From positions 124,001 through 188,000 of the forward strand of contig NZ_JAIVKK010000001.1 in NCBI RefSeq assembly GCF_020524005.1: a DNA stretch of 64,000 bases. The letters run 5' to 3'. This DNA is from Microbulbifer aggregans. Its GTDB lineage: Bacteria > Pseudomonadota > Gammaproteobacteria > Pseudomonadales > Cellvibrionaceae. Every line of letters begins with the position of its first letter. The stretch's first letter is position 1. Below, one piece after another: positions 15,380-24,586 of this stretch. The translations under genes and the position numbers were made by a program. The notes under the pieces were generated by a model, which did not search any database, was not told the origin of the DNA, and worked only from the letters and a program-made list of their open reading frames with translations.

Positions 15380-16483
15380 TCAGCGATCAAACAGGTTGGG
15401 GAACTGCCGGGGCTGTGAGCGTAGATATTGGTTCGGTACTTTAACCGAAGCGCCCAGGTGCGCAGCGGCATGCCAGGGCCAGCGGGGGTTGTACAGCAGC
15501 CCTCGCGCAAGTGCGACGAGGTCCGCGTCTCCTGTCCCCACGATCGCCTCTGCGTGATCAAAGTCAGTGATCAGCCCGACGGCGACTACCGGGATCGAAA
15601 CGGCCTGCTTGACTGCCCGGGCCAGGGGCACCTGATAGCCGGGGCCGACCGGGATTTGCTGTGTGGAATGCAGGCCGCCACTGGAAACATGAATGGCGCC
15701 GCAACCCCGTTGCTCAAGTGCCTGCGAAAAAGTGATCGTCTGCTCCAAATCCCACCCGTTCGCCACCCAGTCTGTACCGGATACTCGAATGGATATCGGG
15801 TAGTCCGCGGGGACCGCGTTGCGTACAGCGTCGAATACTTCCAGCGGGAACCGCATCCTGTTTTCCAGTGCGCCGCCATATTCGTCCTGTCGCTGGTTGG
15901 ACAGGGGAGAGAGGAATTGGTGCAGTAGGTAGCCATGGGCCGCGTGGATCTGGATGGCGTCAATACCGATTCTTACCGCGCGTCGCGCCGACTCCGCGAA
16001 TGCCTCACAAACAGCCTGCATGGCCGTGCGATCCACTGCTATTGGGGGCTGTTCATCCGGCAGATAGGGAACGGCGGATGGCGCAAATGTTTGCCAGCCG
16101 TTTGGTTGCTCTGCAGGTATTTGCTTGCCGCCGAACCAGGGGAGATCTGTTGACGCCTTGCGCCCAGCGTGTGCCAGCTGGATGGCGATGGGCATATCGG
16201 ACCACTTGCGGACGGCATCCAGGGTGCGCGCCATCGCAGCTTCAGTGGTGTCGTCCCACAAACCTACATCCGCATAGCTTATCCGACCTTCAGGCTGTAC
16301 GGCGGTTGCCTCGATGGTCAGCAAACCTGCTCCGGAAACAGCTAATTGCCCAAGATGCATCAAATGCCAGTCGGTCATGCAGCCATCGACAGCTGAATAC
16401 TGGCACATGGGGGCGATGACAATCCGGTTTGGGAGTGTCAGGGAATCGATGGTTAGAGGTTCGAATAACTTTGGCGAGGTCAT
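15380..16483 (-). CDS. NADH:flavin oxidoreductase (old yellow enzyme, YqjM-like)
   Basis: A 367-residue FMN-dependent TIM-barrel ene-reductase. Motifs: LFEPLTIDSLTLPNRIVIAPMCQYSA at the N-terminus, IHAAHGYLLHQFLSPLSNQR (active-site HxAH and substrate loop), and C-terminal GLITDFDHAEAIVGTGDADLVALARGLLYNP. Cys in MCQYS is typical of the YqjM class. These enzymes reduce activated C=C bonds with NAD(P)H. The ATG at 16483 is chosen over the upstream 16582 because the family N-terminus starts there. It lies 61 bases downstream of the maleylacetoacetate isomerase gene on the same strand, so the two are likely co-transcribed. Confidence 0.88.
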   Translation of the reverse strand: MTSPKLFEPLTIDSLTLPNRIVIAPMCQYSAVDGCMTDWHLMHLGQLAVSGAGLLTIEATAVQPEGRISYADVGLWDDTTEAAMARTLDAVRKWSDMPIAIQLAHAGRKASTDLPWFGGKQIPAEQPNGWQTFAPSAVPYLPDEQPPIAVDRTAMQAVCEAFAESARRAVRIGIDAIQIHAAHGYLLHQFLSPLSNQRQDEYGGALENRMRFPLEVFDAVRNAVPADYPISIRVSGTDWVANGWDLEQTITFSQALEQRGCGAIHVSSGGLHSTQQIPVGPGYQVPLARAVKQAVSIPVVAVGLITDFDHAEAIVGTGDADLVALARGLLYNPRWPWHAAAHLGASVKVPNQYLRSQPRQFPNLFDR

Positions 16484-16544
16484 TGACTGCTCTTCCTGAG
16501 CGATAAGTTCGTCCACATTGAAAGTTGGTGCGCCGTCTTTTCGA

Positions 16545-17183
16545 TTACAGCGTGCTGTCCGGTTGGGTTTCCGGGCGCGCATCTATAAAGGCGGGGAGGG
16601 CAGCACAGGCTTCGCTGATTTGCTTGATCGCAGGATACTTCCCGATTTCTACGCCAAATCGTTCTGCATTGTAGACTTGGGGAATCAGGCAACATTCGAA
16701 CAACCCCGGATGCTGTCCGGCCGCAAAGGGCGTGCCGGATGACGACTCAAGTTGTGTTTCCAGTGCGGCGAAGCCCCCGTTGATCCAGTGGCGAATCCAG
16801 CTGAGCTTCTGTTCGTCGCTGACACCGAGTTCGGTTTGAAGGTACTTTAAAATACGCAGGTTCTGGATGGGCTGGATATCGCAGGCGACATTGTAGGCGA
16901 GGGCGCGGATACGGGCGCGTTCCAGAGGCGCGCTGGGTAGTAATGCCGGCAGGGGATATGTTTCTTCGAGCCACTCGATGACCGCCAGCGATTGCGTAAG
17001 GATACTGCCATTGTCTACCAGTGCCGGTACCAGTCCCTGTGGGTTCAGGGCGCGATAGGTGTCGTCCTGCTGTTCGTTTTTGAGCAGGTTTACCGGATGG
17101 TACTGGTAATCAAGGCCTTTCAGGTTTAGCGCAATACGAACGCGATAGCTCGCCGAGGAGCGGAAGTATCCGTGGAGATCCAT
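16545..17183 (-). CDS. maiA: Maleylacetoacetate isomerase (zeta-class GST)
   Basis: A 212-residue zeta-class glutathione S-transferase. The active-site Ser motif RSSASYRVRIALNLKG lies near residues 8-23, LNPQGLVPALVDNG follows, and the C-terminal helical domain has NLRILKYLQ. MaiA isomerises maleylacetoacetate to fumarylacetoacetate in tyrosine/homogentisate breakdown, using glutathione. No homogentisate dioxygenase or fumarylacetoacetase gene is present in the window. The gene diverges from a MarR regulator and lies near an aromatic aminotransferase, which supports the tyrosine link. Confidence 0.85.
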   Translation of the reverse strand: MDLHGYFRSSASYRVRIALNLKGLDYQYHPVNLLKNEQQDDTYRALNPQGLVPALVDNGSILTQSLAVIEWLEETYPLPALLPSAPLERARIRALAYNVACDIQPIQNLRILKYLQTELGVSDEQKLSWIRHWINGGFAALETQLESSSGTPFAAGQHPGLFECCLIPQVYNAERFGVEIGKYPAIKQISEACAALPAFIDARPETQPDSTL

Positions 17184-17575
17184 GAGAAGCGATCCTTTTA
17201 TTTTTGGCGGTTAGCGTTTCCCGCGAGTGGTATACGGCGCTTGGTGCCGTGTATCCATTGGGCGACGTAAAAAAGTTGGTGGATTGCGCTGAAAACTGGT
17301 TTTTTTGCGCAAAAATTTCGCGCATAAGCGCCTTTTTGATACCAAATATGGCGTGATAGTCCGTATAATGCGCGGCCGTTCTCGTTTCGTATAGCACAGC
17401 CGTGCCTACTGGAAGTATTGCCCATACTCCATTGGATGAGGAGGTGGGGGTGGCATATCCCGCCGGGAGTTAGCGACTGCCTAAAAATTCCTGCGGCAGT
17501 GGTTACAATTGAAACCAATCTTAGTTACATTTGAAACCTCGTACAACCTCGATTCTCAGCAGGTGAAGAACCGCG
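17184..17575. promoter_or_regulatory. Divergent maiA-marR intergenic region
   Basis: This 392-base non-coding stretch holds an exact TATAAT (17364-17369) on the + strand followed by a GC-rich GCGCGG discriminator, without a clear -35 at normal spacing. The doubled MarR-type operator (17501-17538) sits just before marR. An AT-rich segment near 17280-17345 could serve the maiA promoter on the other strand. I find no RNA gene or convincing ORF. Confidence 0.45.
17501..17538. promoter_or_regulatory. Tandem MarR-type operator sites
   Basis: Two copies of a near-palindrome: GGTTACAATTGAAACC (17501-17516) and AGTTACATTTGAAACC (17523-17538). They differ at 2 of 16 positions and lie 22 bases centre to centre, two helical turns apart. 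They sit 38-75 bases before the marR start, a typical autoregulation site. Confidence 0.6.
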
Positions 17576-18100
17576 ATGACCACTAATAACATGACAAAGG
17601 GCGACCGGGATCTCGAAAACACTCTGGACGCTGTCCGCCCCGATGACCTGCGGCTGGAAAAATTTTTGCCCTATCGCCTGTCGGTGCTTTCAAATCGCGT
17701 GAGCAACGCCATTGCACAGGCTTACGGTGAGCGATTTGATCTGACGATCCCCGCCTGGCGGGTTATGGCCATATTGGGTCGTTTCCCCAATCTGTCGGCG
17801 GCCGACCTGGTTGAGCAGACAGCGATGGATAAAGTGGCCATTAGCCGCGCGGTATCCATTCTGCTCCGCAATGACTACATCACGCGCAGTGAGGATCTTT
17901 CCGATCGTCGTCGACAGGTGCTCAACCTGTCTGAGCTTGGGCGCGATGTCTACGAGCGTATTGTGCCGCTGGCACAGCAGTACGAAAACGATTTGATGGG
18001 GTCGCTCTCTGATGATGAGCGCCGTCAACTTGATAGCATTATCGAGAAATTGATGAGCCGTGCCCAGGACTGGGCCAATCGCGGTTTACTCGACCGCTAA
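17576..18100 (+). CDS. MarR family transcriptional regulator
   Basis: A 174-residue winged-helix regulator. The DNA-binding domain covers about residues 60-125, with LSAADLVEQTAMDKVAISRAVSIL as the recognition helix and DRRRQVLNLSELG as the wing. Terminal helices for dimerisation flank it. The doubled palindrome upstream is probably its own operator. It lies between maiA and the aromatic aminotransferase gene, so aromatic amino acid catabolism is the likely target. The ligand is unknown. Confidence 0.87.
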   Translation: MTTNNMTKGDRDLENTLDAVRPDDLRLEKFLPYRLSVLSNRVSNAIAQAYGERFDLTIPAWRVMAILGRFPNLSAADLVEQTAMDKVAISRAVSILLRNDYITRSEDLSDRRRQVLNLSELGRDVYERIVPLAQQYENDLMGSLSDDERRQLDSIIEKLMSRAQDWANRGLLDR

Positions 18101-18176
18101 CGCGCATCGAAATTATTGGCAGCGCTGTGTGGTGTTTATTCCGACACGGGCTGTCGTTTCCTGACAGGAGTTATCT

Positions 18177-19370
18177 ATGTTCGACCACCTGAAAAGCCTT
18201 CCTGCCGACCCGATCCTCGGCTTGCTCGCGACTTACCGCGCCGATGAAAACCCTAAAAAGATCGACCTGGGTGTGGGAGTCTATAAAGACGAAGCCGGGC
18301 ATACGCCGGTATTGCAAGCGGTAAAAGAAGCGGAAACACGTCTTTTGCAAAGTGAGGAGACTAAGGCTTACGTTGGCCCCGCTGGCACTCCTGGTTTTAA
18401 CAGTGCCATGCAAGAGCTGGTTCTGGGCGCCGGGCACCCCGCGCTGATTGCCAACCGCGTACGCTCTGCCCAGACTCCGGGCGGCTGCGGTGCATTGCGT
18501 GTACTGGCTGAGTTTGCGAATCGCGCCAAAGCTGGCGCGACTATTTGGGTGAGCGACCCGACATGGGCGAACCACGTCCCGCTGCTGGGTAACGCCGGTC
18601 TGCAGATCAAGAGTTACCCTTACTATGATCGCGAAACGAGCAGCCTGAATTTCGACGCCATGGTGGAAACCCTGAAAAATGTTGGCGAGGGTGATCTGGT
18701 ATTGCTGCACGCGTGCTGCCACAACCCCTGCGGTGCAGACCTGACGCGCGAGCAATGGCAAGTACTGGCAGAAATGGCGCAAAAGCAGGGCTTCACGCCA
18801 TTTATCGATATGGCGTATCAGGGTTTTGGTGAAAGCCTGGATGACGACGCCTACGGCTTGCGCCTGATGGCACAGTCTGTGCCAGAGATGTTGGTAGCGG
18901 CATCCTGCTCCAAGAATTTTGGTCTCTACCGTGAGCGCGTTGGCCTGGCGATGGCTATATACAGCGATGCGGCTGCGGCTGATCGTGGCCAGAGCCAGCT
19001 GCTGAATGTGGTACGCGGCAATTATTCCATGCCGCCCAATCACGGTGGCGCCATTGTCGAGGCGATCCTGACTGATGCAGGCCTGCGCGCGAACTGGGAA
19101 GCCGAGTTGACCGAAATGCGCGAGCGTATAAACAGTTTGCGCAGTGGGGTAGTAGAAAGCCTGGACGCGGCAGGTGCCGCGGGTGACTTCAGCTTTATCC
19201 AGCGTCAGAAAGGCATGTTCTCATTCTTGGGGATTACGCCCGAGCAGGTGCACAAATTGCAGCAGGAATATTCCATTTATATGGTAGATTCCAGCCGTAT
19301 TAGCATCGCGGGACTCAGCCAGAGTAATATGGGTTACTTCTGCGAGTCTGTGGCAAAAGTCCTGGCGTAA
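18177..19370 (+). CDS. tyrB: Aromatic/aspartate aminotransferase (class I)
   Basis: A 397-residue PLP enzyme of the AspC/TyrB group. Motifs: PADPILGLLATYRADENP near the start, the PLP-lysine site SCSKNFGLYRERVG (about residues 240-253), YVGPAGTPGFNSAMQELVLG, and the HACCHNPCGADL loop. It moves amino groups between aromatic or acidic amino acids and 2-oxoglutarate in the cytosol. The AGGAG site precedes the ATG. Position between a MarR regulator and DAHP synthase suggests an aromatic role, but sequence alone does not exclude aspartate as the main substrate. Confidence 0.88.
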   Translation: MFDHLKSLPADPILGLLATYRADENPKKIDLGVGVYKDEAGHTPVLQAVKEAETRLLQSEETKAYVGPAGTPGFNSAMQELVLGAGHPALIANRVRSAQTPGGCGALRVLAEFANRAKAGATIWVSDPTWANHVPLLGNAGLQIKSYPYYDRETSSLNFDAMVETLKNVGEGDLVLLHACCHNPCGADLTREQWQVLAEMAQKQGFTPFIDMAYQGFGESLDDDAYGLRLMAQSVPEMLVAASCSKNFGLYRERVGLAMAIYSDAAAADRGQSQLLNVVRGNYSMPPNHGGAIVEAILTDAGLRANWEAELTEMRERINSLRSGVVESLDAAGAAGDFSFIQRQKGMFSFLGITPEQVHKLQQEYSIYMVDSSRISIAGLSQSNMGYFCESVAKVLA

Positions 19371-19418
19371 TGCCTTAGCCTGTTGATGGTGCAGAAGGAC
19401 CATCAAATTCTCGCGATG

Positions 19419-19459
19419 GGGCAGGCACGCCGGTAAAGCGTGTCTGCCCGTTGTTTTTT
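19419..19459 (+). terminator. Intrinsic terminator between tyrB and DAHP synthase
   Basis: A 12-bp stem (19419-19430 with 19438-19449, one G-T wobble), a 7-base loop and GTTGTTTTTT. It ends the aminotransferase transcript. A 16-codon ORF (ATG at 19385) ends with TAA inside the loop; it contains no aromatic codons. Confidence 0.85.
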
Positions 19460-19533
19460 CGGCCAGCGCCGAGTTAATGCGATTGCGTTCCCGCTTGCGC
19501 AATCTGATGTTCGAATTAAAAGCAGGACCTAAA

Positions 19534-20937
19534 ATGGAAGTTGAGGTAGTCGATACCGTGTCTGTACCCCCCGAGCCTGAATCTGTCGTAAAACCCTGGG
19601 ATCCCGCCAGCTGGCGTAAACTGACCGCCCACCAGCAACCCAAGTACCAGTCTGCCGAAGCCGTCGCCGATGTTGAGAGCCAGCTTTCCGGTTTTCCACC
19701 GCTGGTATTTGCCGAAGAAGCCCGCGAACTGCGTCGACAGTTGGCGCAGGTGGCTGAGGGCAAGGCATTTCTGTTGCAGGGCGGTGATTGCGCGGAGTCG
19801 TTTGCGGATTTTAACGCAAACCGGATTCGCGACACCTTCAAGGTCCTGCTGCAGATGGCGGTGGTGTTGACCTTCGCCGGCAATCTGCCGGTGGTAAAAG
19901 TGGCACGCATGGCCGGGCAGTACGCGAAACCGCGCTCCGCGGATATGGAAAGCATCGGCGGTGTTGAGTTACCCAGTTACCGGGGCGACATCATTAACGG
20001 CATCGACTTTACCGCCGAGGCGCGCATCCCGGATCCCCAGCGCATGCTGACCGCTTACAATCAGTCTGCGGCCACACTCAACCTTTTGCGCGCCTTTGCT
20101 CAGGGCGGGCTTGCGGATCTGCATCAGGTTCACGCCTGGAACCTGAGTTTCCTGGAAAATAACCCCCAGCGGGATCGCTATTCGCAACTGGCAGAACGGC
20201 TTCAGGATGCGTTGGAGTTTATGGCGGTTTGCGGGGTGAACTCAGCGAATACGCCGGCGATCCGTGAAACAACACTTTACACCTCTCACGAGGCGTTATT
20301 ACTCAATTACGAGCAGGCGTTGACTCGCACCGATAGCCTCACCGGCAAATGGTATGACTGCTCCGCACACATGCTCTGGATTGGCGAGCGTACCCGCCAG
20401 CTGGATGCTGCGCATGTCGAATTCCTGGCTGGTGTGTGGAATCCGATTGGGGTGAAAGTCGGGCCGGGGATGGCTACGGATGAATTGATTCGCCTGATCG
20501 ATCGTTTGAACCCGAATAACGAGCCGGGGCGCCTGACGCTGATTACCCGCATGGGCGCCGATACCCTGGGTGAAAAGCTGCCGAACCTGGTGCGGGCAGT
20601 GCAAAAAGAGGGGCGTTCGGTTGTCTGGAGTACCGACCCGATGCATGGCAACACCGAAAAGGCCAGCAGCGGTTTCAAAACGCGGAATTTCGACAATATC
20701 CTGCGCGAAATCCGGGATTTCTTTGCTGTGCATCGCGCCGAGGGCAGTCACCCGGGTGGTATCCATCTGGAAATGACCGGGCAGCATGTGACCGAGTGCA
20801 CAGGTGGTGCCTGGAAGATTTCCGATGCGGATCTCGCCAGTTGCTACCGAACCCAGTGTGACCCCCGATTGAATGCGGACCAGGTTCTGGAGTTGGCATT
20901 CTGTATTTCCGAATTACTGCGGGAAGGTCGCAACTGA
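19534..20937 (+). CDS. aroG: Class II 3-deoxy-7-phosphoheptulonate (DAHP) synthase
   Basis: A 467-residue enzyme of the plant/actinobacterial-type class II DAHP synthases. Motifs: [11 protein letters not shown] at the N-terminus, [52 protein letters not shown]-type active site ([13 protein letters not shown]), DPMHGNT and [15 protein letters not shown]. It condenses phosphoenolpyruvate and erythrose-4-phosphate in the first step of the shikimate pathway. The ATG at 19534 follows AGGA and matches the family N-terminus; an ATG at 19477 is in frame. It lies behind a terminator and is probably expressed from its own promoter. Confidence 0.9.
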   Translation: MEVEVVDTVSVPPEPESVVKPWDPASWRKLTAHQQPKYQSAEAVADVESQLSGFPPLVFAEEARELRRQLAQVAEGKAFLLQGGDCAESFADFNANRIRDTFKVLLQMAVVLTFAGNLPVVKVARMAGQYAKPRSADMESIGGVELPSYRGDIINGIDFTAEARIPDPQRMLTAYNQSAATLNLLRAFAQGGLADLHQVHAWNLSFLENNPQRDRYSQLAERLQDALEFMAVCGVNSANTPAIRETTLYTSHEALLLNYEQALTRTDSLTGKWYDCSAHMLWIGERTRQLDAAHVEFLAGVWNPIGVKVGPGMATDELIRLIDRLNPNNEPGRLTLITRMGADTLGEKLPNLVRAVQKEGRSVVWSTDPMHGNTEKASSGFKTRNFDNILREIRDFFAVHRAEGSHPGGIHLEMTGQHVTECTGGAWKISDADLASCYRTQCDPRLNADQVLELAFCISELLREGRN

Positions 20938-20977
20938 GAAACGGCGTGAAGGGCAGAGGCACTCAGCTGCTGCCCTG

Positions 20978-21003
20978 TGGGTTCTATGGGTTCTATGGGT
21001 TCC
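20978..21003. repeat. Short tandem repeat, TGGGTTCTA, 2.8 copies
   Basis: Two exact copies and one partial copy of a 9-base unit follow the DAHP synthase gene. No role is apparent; replication slippage is the simplest origin. Confidence 0.7.
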
Positions 21004-21115
21004 GGGCGGTTAGGGTGTGCAGCGCATCTTCTACCTGCTCGATGCTTTCTTTGGCCGTTTCTCGTCGATTGTTTTCTTTTCGCTAGTCATTGGTTTTCCA
21101 TTAGGGGGATATTGG

Positions 21116-21802
21116 GTGTATCAGCTTTATATCGGTAATAAAAATTACTCGTCGTGGTCATTGCGTCCGTGGTTGTTGATGACGGAGCTGGGTATTGCCT
21201 TCGAAGAGGTGTTGGTACCTTTCGATGAGGGTGGTAGCTGGTCGAAGTTTCGTCGCTTTTCGCCCACCGGCTTGGTTCCCTGTTTGGTTGATGGTGATAT
21301 TACCGTCTGGGACTCCCTCGCCATCACTGAATACTTGTACGAGTCGCACCGCAGCGTTTGGCCGGAGCAGGGGGCTGCGCGCGCATGGGCTCGCTGTGCA
21401 GCGGCTGAAATGCATTCGGGATTCGGGGCGTTGCGCAATCAGTGCAGTATGAACTGCGGTGTGACGGTGAAATTGGGCCAGGTAGATGATGCCTTGCAAA
21501 AAGACCTGAACCGGATTGATGAGCTTTGGCTGCAGGGTTTGACTCAATTCGGTGGGCCTTTTCTTGCCGGTGAGCAGTTTACCGCTGTCGATGCTTTTTA
21601 TGCCCCTGTGGCATTGAGGTTGATGGGTTATGGCTTGGCGCTGAGTAAAGCCAGTATGGATTACTGCGCGCGCCTTCTCGCGCTTCCGGGAATGCAGGGG
21701 TGGGTAGAAGCTGCATTAAGCGAACCCTGGCGCGAAGAAGGTCACGAAGAGGATCTCGTGCGGATAGGTACAATCACTGAAGATCGTCGTCTTCCAGGCT
21801 AA
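21116..21802 (+). CDS. Glutathione S-transferase family protein
   Basis: A 228-residue cytosolic GST. The thioredoxin-like half starts at VYQLYIGNKNYSSWSLRPWLLMTELG, with SSWS as the likely glutathione-activating motif; GDITVWDSLAITEYLYE follows, then a helical C-terminal half. The GTG at 21116 is chosen because AGGGGG lies just upstream. The longer frame from 21017 adds a hydrophobic stretch that no GST has. A detoxification role is inferred only from the family. Confidence 0.8.
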   Translation: MYQLYIGNKNYSSWSLRPWLLMTELGIAFEEVLVPFDEGGSWSKFRRFSPTGLVPCLVDGDITVWDSLAITEYLYESHRSVWPEQGAARAWARCAAAEMHSGFGALRNQCSMNCGVTVKLGQVDDALQKDLNRIDELWLQGLTQFGGPFLAGEQFTAVDAFYAPVALRLMGYGLALSKASMDYCARLLALPGMQGWVEAALSEPWREEGHEEDLVRIGTITEDRRLPG

Positions 21803-22209
21803 AAATCCCCCGAGACTAGTTACGTTTTCTGCACACAATGTGTCTCCGGGGCCGCGGGGGCACATATTCCACAATTTCATTCCTGACGATTCGATGACGC
21901 ACGTTCGCGCAGCATAAATTGTGAACGTAACTGCTATAAACAATCCACTTAATAAGCCGTTATCAAATAAAGTAACAGCTTCTCCACGTATAACCCCCTG
22001 TTTTGTTGATCAGCGGCAGGGGGCTGCAGCGCCAGTACGTCGGCGGCACTCCTGCGCGACTCATGTGCAGGAGTCGCGCAGGTCACGGCGTGGCGGTACG
22101 ATGCGTAGCGGGGTACACTCGGCCGGCAATTTAGTAACACGCGATACTAATGGCGCAGGATAAGTGCCCGAGTAGCGTATAGAAATAGACCAATAAGAGG
22201 ACCAAGTCG
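21803..22209. other. Non-coding region with two strong inverted repeats
   Basis: This 407-base gap between GST and the M3 peptidase gene holds two hairpins in series. CCCCCTG (21994-22000) pairs with CAGGGGG (22017-22023), and a perfect 12-bp stem follows (22051-22062 with 22071-22082). Neither has a T-tract. I see no credible ORF. The lipoprotein gene downstream has an AGAGGA ribosome-binding site. Confidence 0.6.
22048..22082. repeat. Inverted repeat with two mutually exclusive pairings
   Basis: CCTGCGCGACTC (22051-22062) is the exact complement of GAGTCGCGCAGG (22071-22082). The alternative pairing ACTCCTGC (22048-22055) with GCAGGAGT (22067-22074) uses overlapping bases. Confidence 0.75.
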
Positions 22210-24444
22210 ATGCGTCAAACCCTGATCGCAATGTCCGTTGCCGCCGCTCTGGCGGCGATGGCGGGTTGCAGCAAAGAATCTCAAAGCCCGGAAGCCGCGC
22301 TCACAGCAGAATCTGCAACAGCGGTGAGTGCCGTATCCGAAACCGCAAAGCCGGGCGCGGTGTCGAGCAACCCGCTGTTGGCCGAGTGGACTGGTCCTTT
22401 TGGCGGTGTTCCGGCTTTCGACAAAATGAAGGTTTCCGACCTTAAGCCGGCCCTCGAACACGGTATGGCGCAGGAGCTGGCCGAGGTGGATGCTATTGCC
22501 AACAACCCGGAGCCGCCAACATTTGCGAATACCGTTGAGGCAATGGAGCGCAGTGGCCAGGCACTTAGCCGCGTGTTCACGTATTGGGGTATCTGGAGCG
22601 GCAATATGTCCACTCCGGAATTTCGCGCAGTTCAGTCGGAAATGGCGCCTAAGCTGGCGGCGTTCAATAGCAAGATTGTTCAAAACGACAAACTGTTCCA
22701 GCGAGTAAAGGCTGTTTATGAGAGCCGTGGAAATGCGGACCTGAATGCTGAACAGATGCGTGTAGTCGAGCTGGTCTATGATCAGTTTGCGACCAATGGC
22801 GCGACCCTGGGTGGCGAAGCGAAAGCGCGCTACGCGGAAATCAATAACCGGCTCGCGCAGTTGCACACCCAGTTCGCGAACAATGTACTGGCGGACGAAG
22901 AGGGATATGACCTCTTCCTGACCAGTGAGCAGCTCGCGGGCCTGCCAGAGTCTTTCGTTGCGGCAGCAGCTGCTCTCGCAGAAGAGAAGGGGCAGAAGGG
23001 TAAGTACGCTATCACCAATACCCGTTCGTCCATGGACCCGTTCCTGACCTATTCGGATAACCGTGAGCTGCGCGAGCAGGTGTGGAGTAACTACTACAGC
23101 CGCGGCGACAACGGTGGTGAGCACGACAATAATGCCATCATCGCCGAGATCCTCACACTGCGTGATGAGCGTGTCGGCCTGCTCGGATTTGATAATTACG
23201 CAGAGTGGCGCCTGCAAAACCGCATGGCGAAAAATCCCGCAAATGCGATTGAGCTGATGGAAGCAGTATGGCCGGCAGCGGTTGCACGTGTGCATGAAGA
23301 AGTGGCTGATATGCAGGCTGTTGCCGATGCTGAAAAGGCTGGCATCAAGATTGAGCCCTGGGATTATCGTTACTATGCGGAAAAAGTACGTAAAGCCAAA
23401 TATGACTTGAACTCCGACGAAGTGAAGCAGTATCTGCAGTTGGACAAACTGCGTGAAGGTATGTTCTACGTTGCCGGAGAACTGTTCAATTTCAGTTTTA
23501 CCCCGGTCAAAGAAGGGAGCGTGCCGACTTTCCATGAGGATGTGAAAGTCTGGGAAGTAAAAGACAAGACCAGTGGCGAGCACATAGGCTTGTGGTACCT
23601 GGATCCGTTTGCTCGAGCAGGCAAGCGTTCAGGTGCGTGGGCGAGCATGTACCGTGATCACACCACCTTTGACGGCAAGGAGACTGTTCTGGCCTCCAAC
23701 AACTCCAACTTTATCAAGGGTGCGCCGGGCGAGCCGGTTCTGGTGAGCTGGGACGATGCAGAAACCTTCTTCCATGAGTTTGGTCATGCATTGCACTTCC
23801 TTGCGTCGAAGGTGGCTTACCCGACACTGAACAGTGGTGTGCGCGACTACACGGAATTCCAGTCCCAGCTGCTGGAGCGTTGGTTGAGTACTGACCCGAT
23901 TATCGATAACTACCTGGTGCACTACAAAACCGGTGAGCCGATTCCCGCGGAGCTGGTAGCCAAAATCAAGAAAGCGGCCAACTTCAATCAGGGATTCGCA
24001 ACAACCGAATACCTGGCTTCCGCACTGGTGGATATGAAGCTGCATACTTCAGATCCGGAAGGTATCGATCCCGACAAATTCGAGCGTGAAACCCTGGAAG
24101 CACTGGGTATGCCTTCGGAGCTGGTGATGCGTCACCGCACGCCGCATTTCGGGCATATTTTCTCAGGCGAGGGGTATTCTGCCGGCTACTATGGCTATAT
24201 GTGGGCTGATGTATTGACGTCTGACGCCTCTGAAGCATTCGCCGAGGCCGAAGGTGGCTTCTACGACAAGGAAGTGGCCGGCAAGCTGGTGAAATACCTG
24301 TTTGCCCCGCGCAATGCGATTGATCCCGCAGAAGCCTATCGATTGTTCCGTGGCCGTGACGCGGGTATCGAGCCGCTGATGCGTGATCGTGGCTTCCCGG
24401 TTCCGGGTGAAGGCGACAAGACCACGGTAGCGATCGAGAACTGA
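22210..24444 (+). CDS. M3 family peptidyl-dipeptidase (Dcp-like), lipoprotein
   Basis: A 744-residue zinc oligopeptidase. The signal ends in AMAGCSKE, so it is lipid-anchored, in contrast to cytosolic E. coli Dcp. The catalytic motif FFHEFGHALHF lies near residues 521-531, with the third ligand Glu in DYTEFQSQLLERW. The C-terminal GEGYSAGYYGYMWADVL substrate-binding segment is intact. M3 peptidases cleave short peptides; a periplasmic dipeptidyl carboxypeptidase role is likely. It is monocistronic with a strong terminator. Confidence 0.92.
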   Translation: MRQTLIAMSVAAALAAMAGCSKESQSPEAALTAESATAVSAVSETAKPGAVSSNPLLAEWTGPFGGVPAFDKMKVSDLKPALEHGMAQELAEVDAIANNPEPPTFANTVEAMERSGQALSRVFTYWGIWSGNMSTPEFRAVQSEMAPKLAAFNSKIVQNDKLFQRVKAVYESRGNADLNAEQMRVVELVYDQFATNGATLGGEAKARYAEINNRLAQLHTQFANNVLADEEGYDLFLTSEQLAGLPESFVAAAAALAEEKGQKGKYAITNTRSSMDPFLTYSDNRELREQVWSNYYSRGDNGGEHDNNAIIAEILTLRDERVGLLGFDNYAEWRLQNRMAKNPANAIELMEAVWPAAVARVHEEVADMQAVADAEKAGIKIEPWDYRYYAEKVRKAKYDLNSDEVKQYLQLDKLREGMFYVAGELFNFSFTPVKEGSVPTFHEDVKVWEVKDKTSGEHIGLWYLDPFARAGKRSGAWASMYRDHTTFDGKETVLASNNSNFIKGAPGEPVLVSWDDAETFFHEFGHALHFLASKVAYPTLNSGVRDYTEFQSQLLERWLSTDPIIDNYLVHYKTGEPIPAELVAKIKKAANFNQGFATTEYLASALVDMKLHTSDPEGIDPDKFERETLEALGMPSELVMRHRTPHFGHIFSGEGYSAGYYGYMWADVLTSDASEAFAEAEGGFYDKEVAGKLVKYLFAPRNAIDPAEAYRLFRGRDAGIEPLMRDRGFPVPGEGDKTTVAIEN

Positions 24445-24469
24445 TAGCTGCAGGTTTTGGTCAACAATA

Positions 24470-24500
24470 AACCGCGGTGCGATGGCACCGCGGTTTTTTT
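24470..24500 (+). terminator. Strong intrinsic terminator of the M3 peptidase gene
   Basis: An 11-bp perfect stem (24470-24480 with 24485-24495), a GATG loop and a run of seven T starting at 24494. Confidence 0.92.
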
Positions 24501-24586
24501 ATGCCCGACACTTCTGTGGCAGCGCTAGGCCTGGGCAATATTGCAGCTAAACTGAAAGTAATGGCGGGAGTAGGGAGGTTTGCGCT

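Noticed and set aside
17336-17369. TTGATA with TATAAT as a sigma-70 promoter before marR
   Set aside because: Spacing is 22 bases, too long; only the TATAAT itself is noted as part of the intergenic region.
22147-23583. 478-codon open frame opposite the M3 peptidase gene
   Set aside because: Antisense shadow; the + strand carries an intact HExxH peptidase with a lipoprotein signal.
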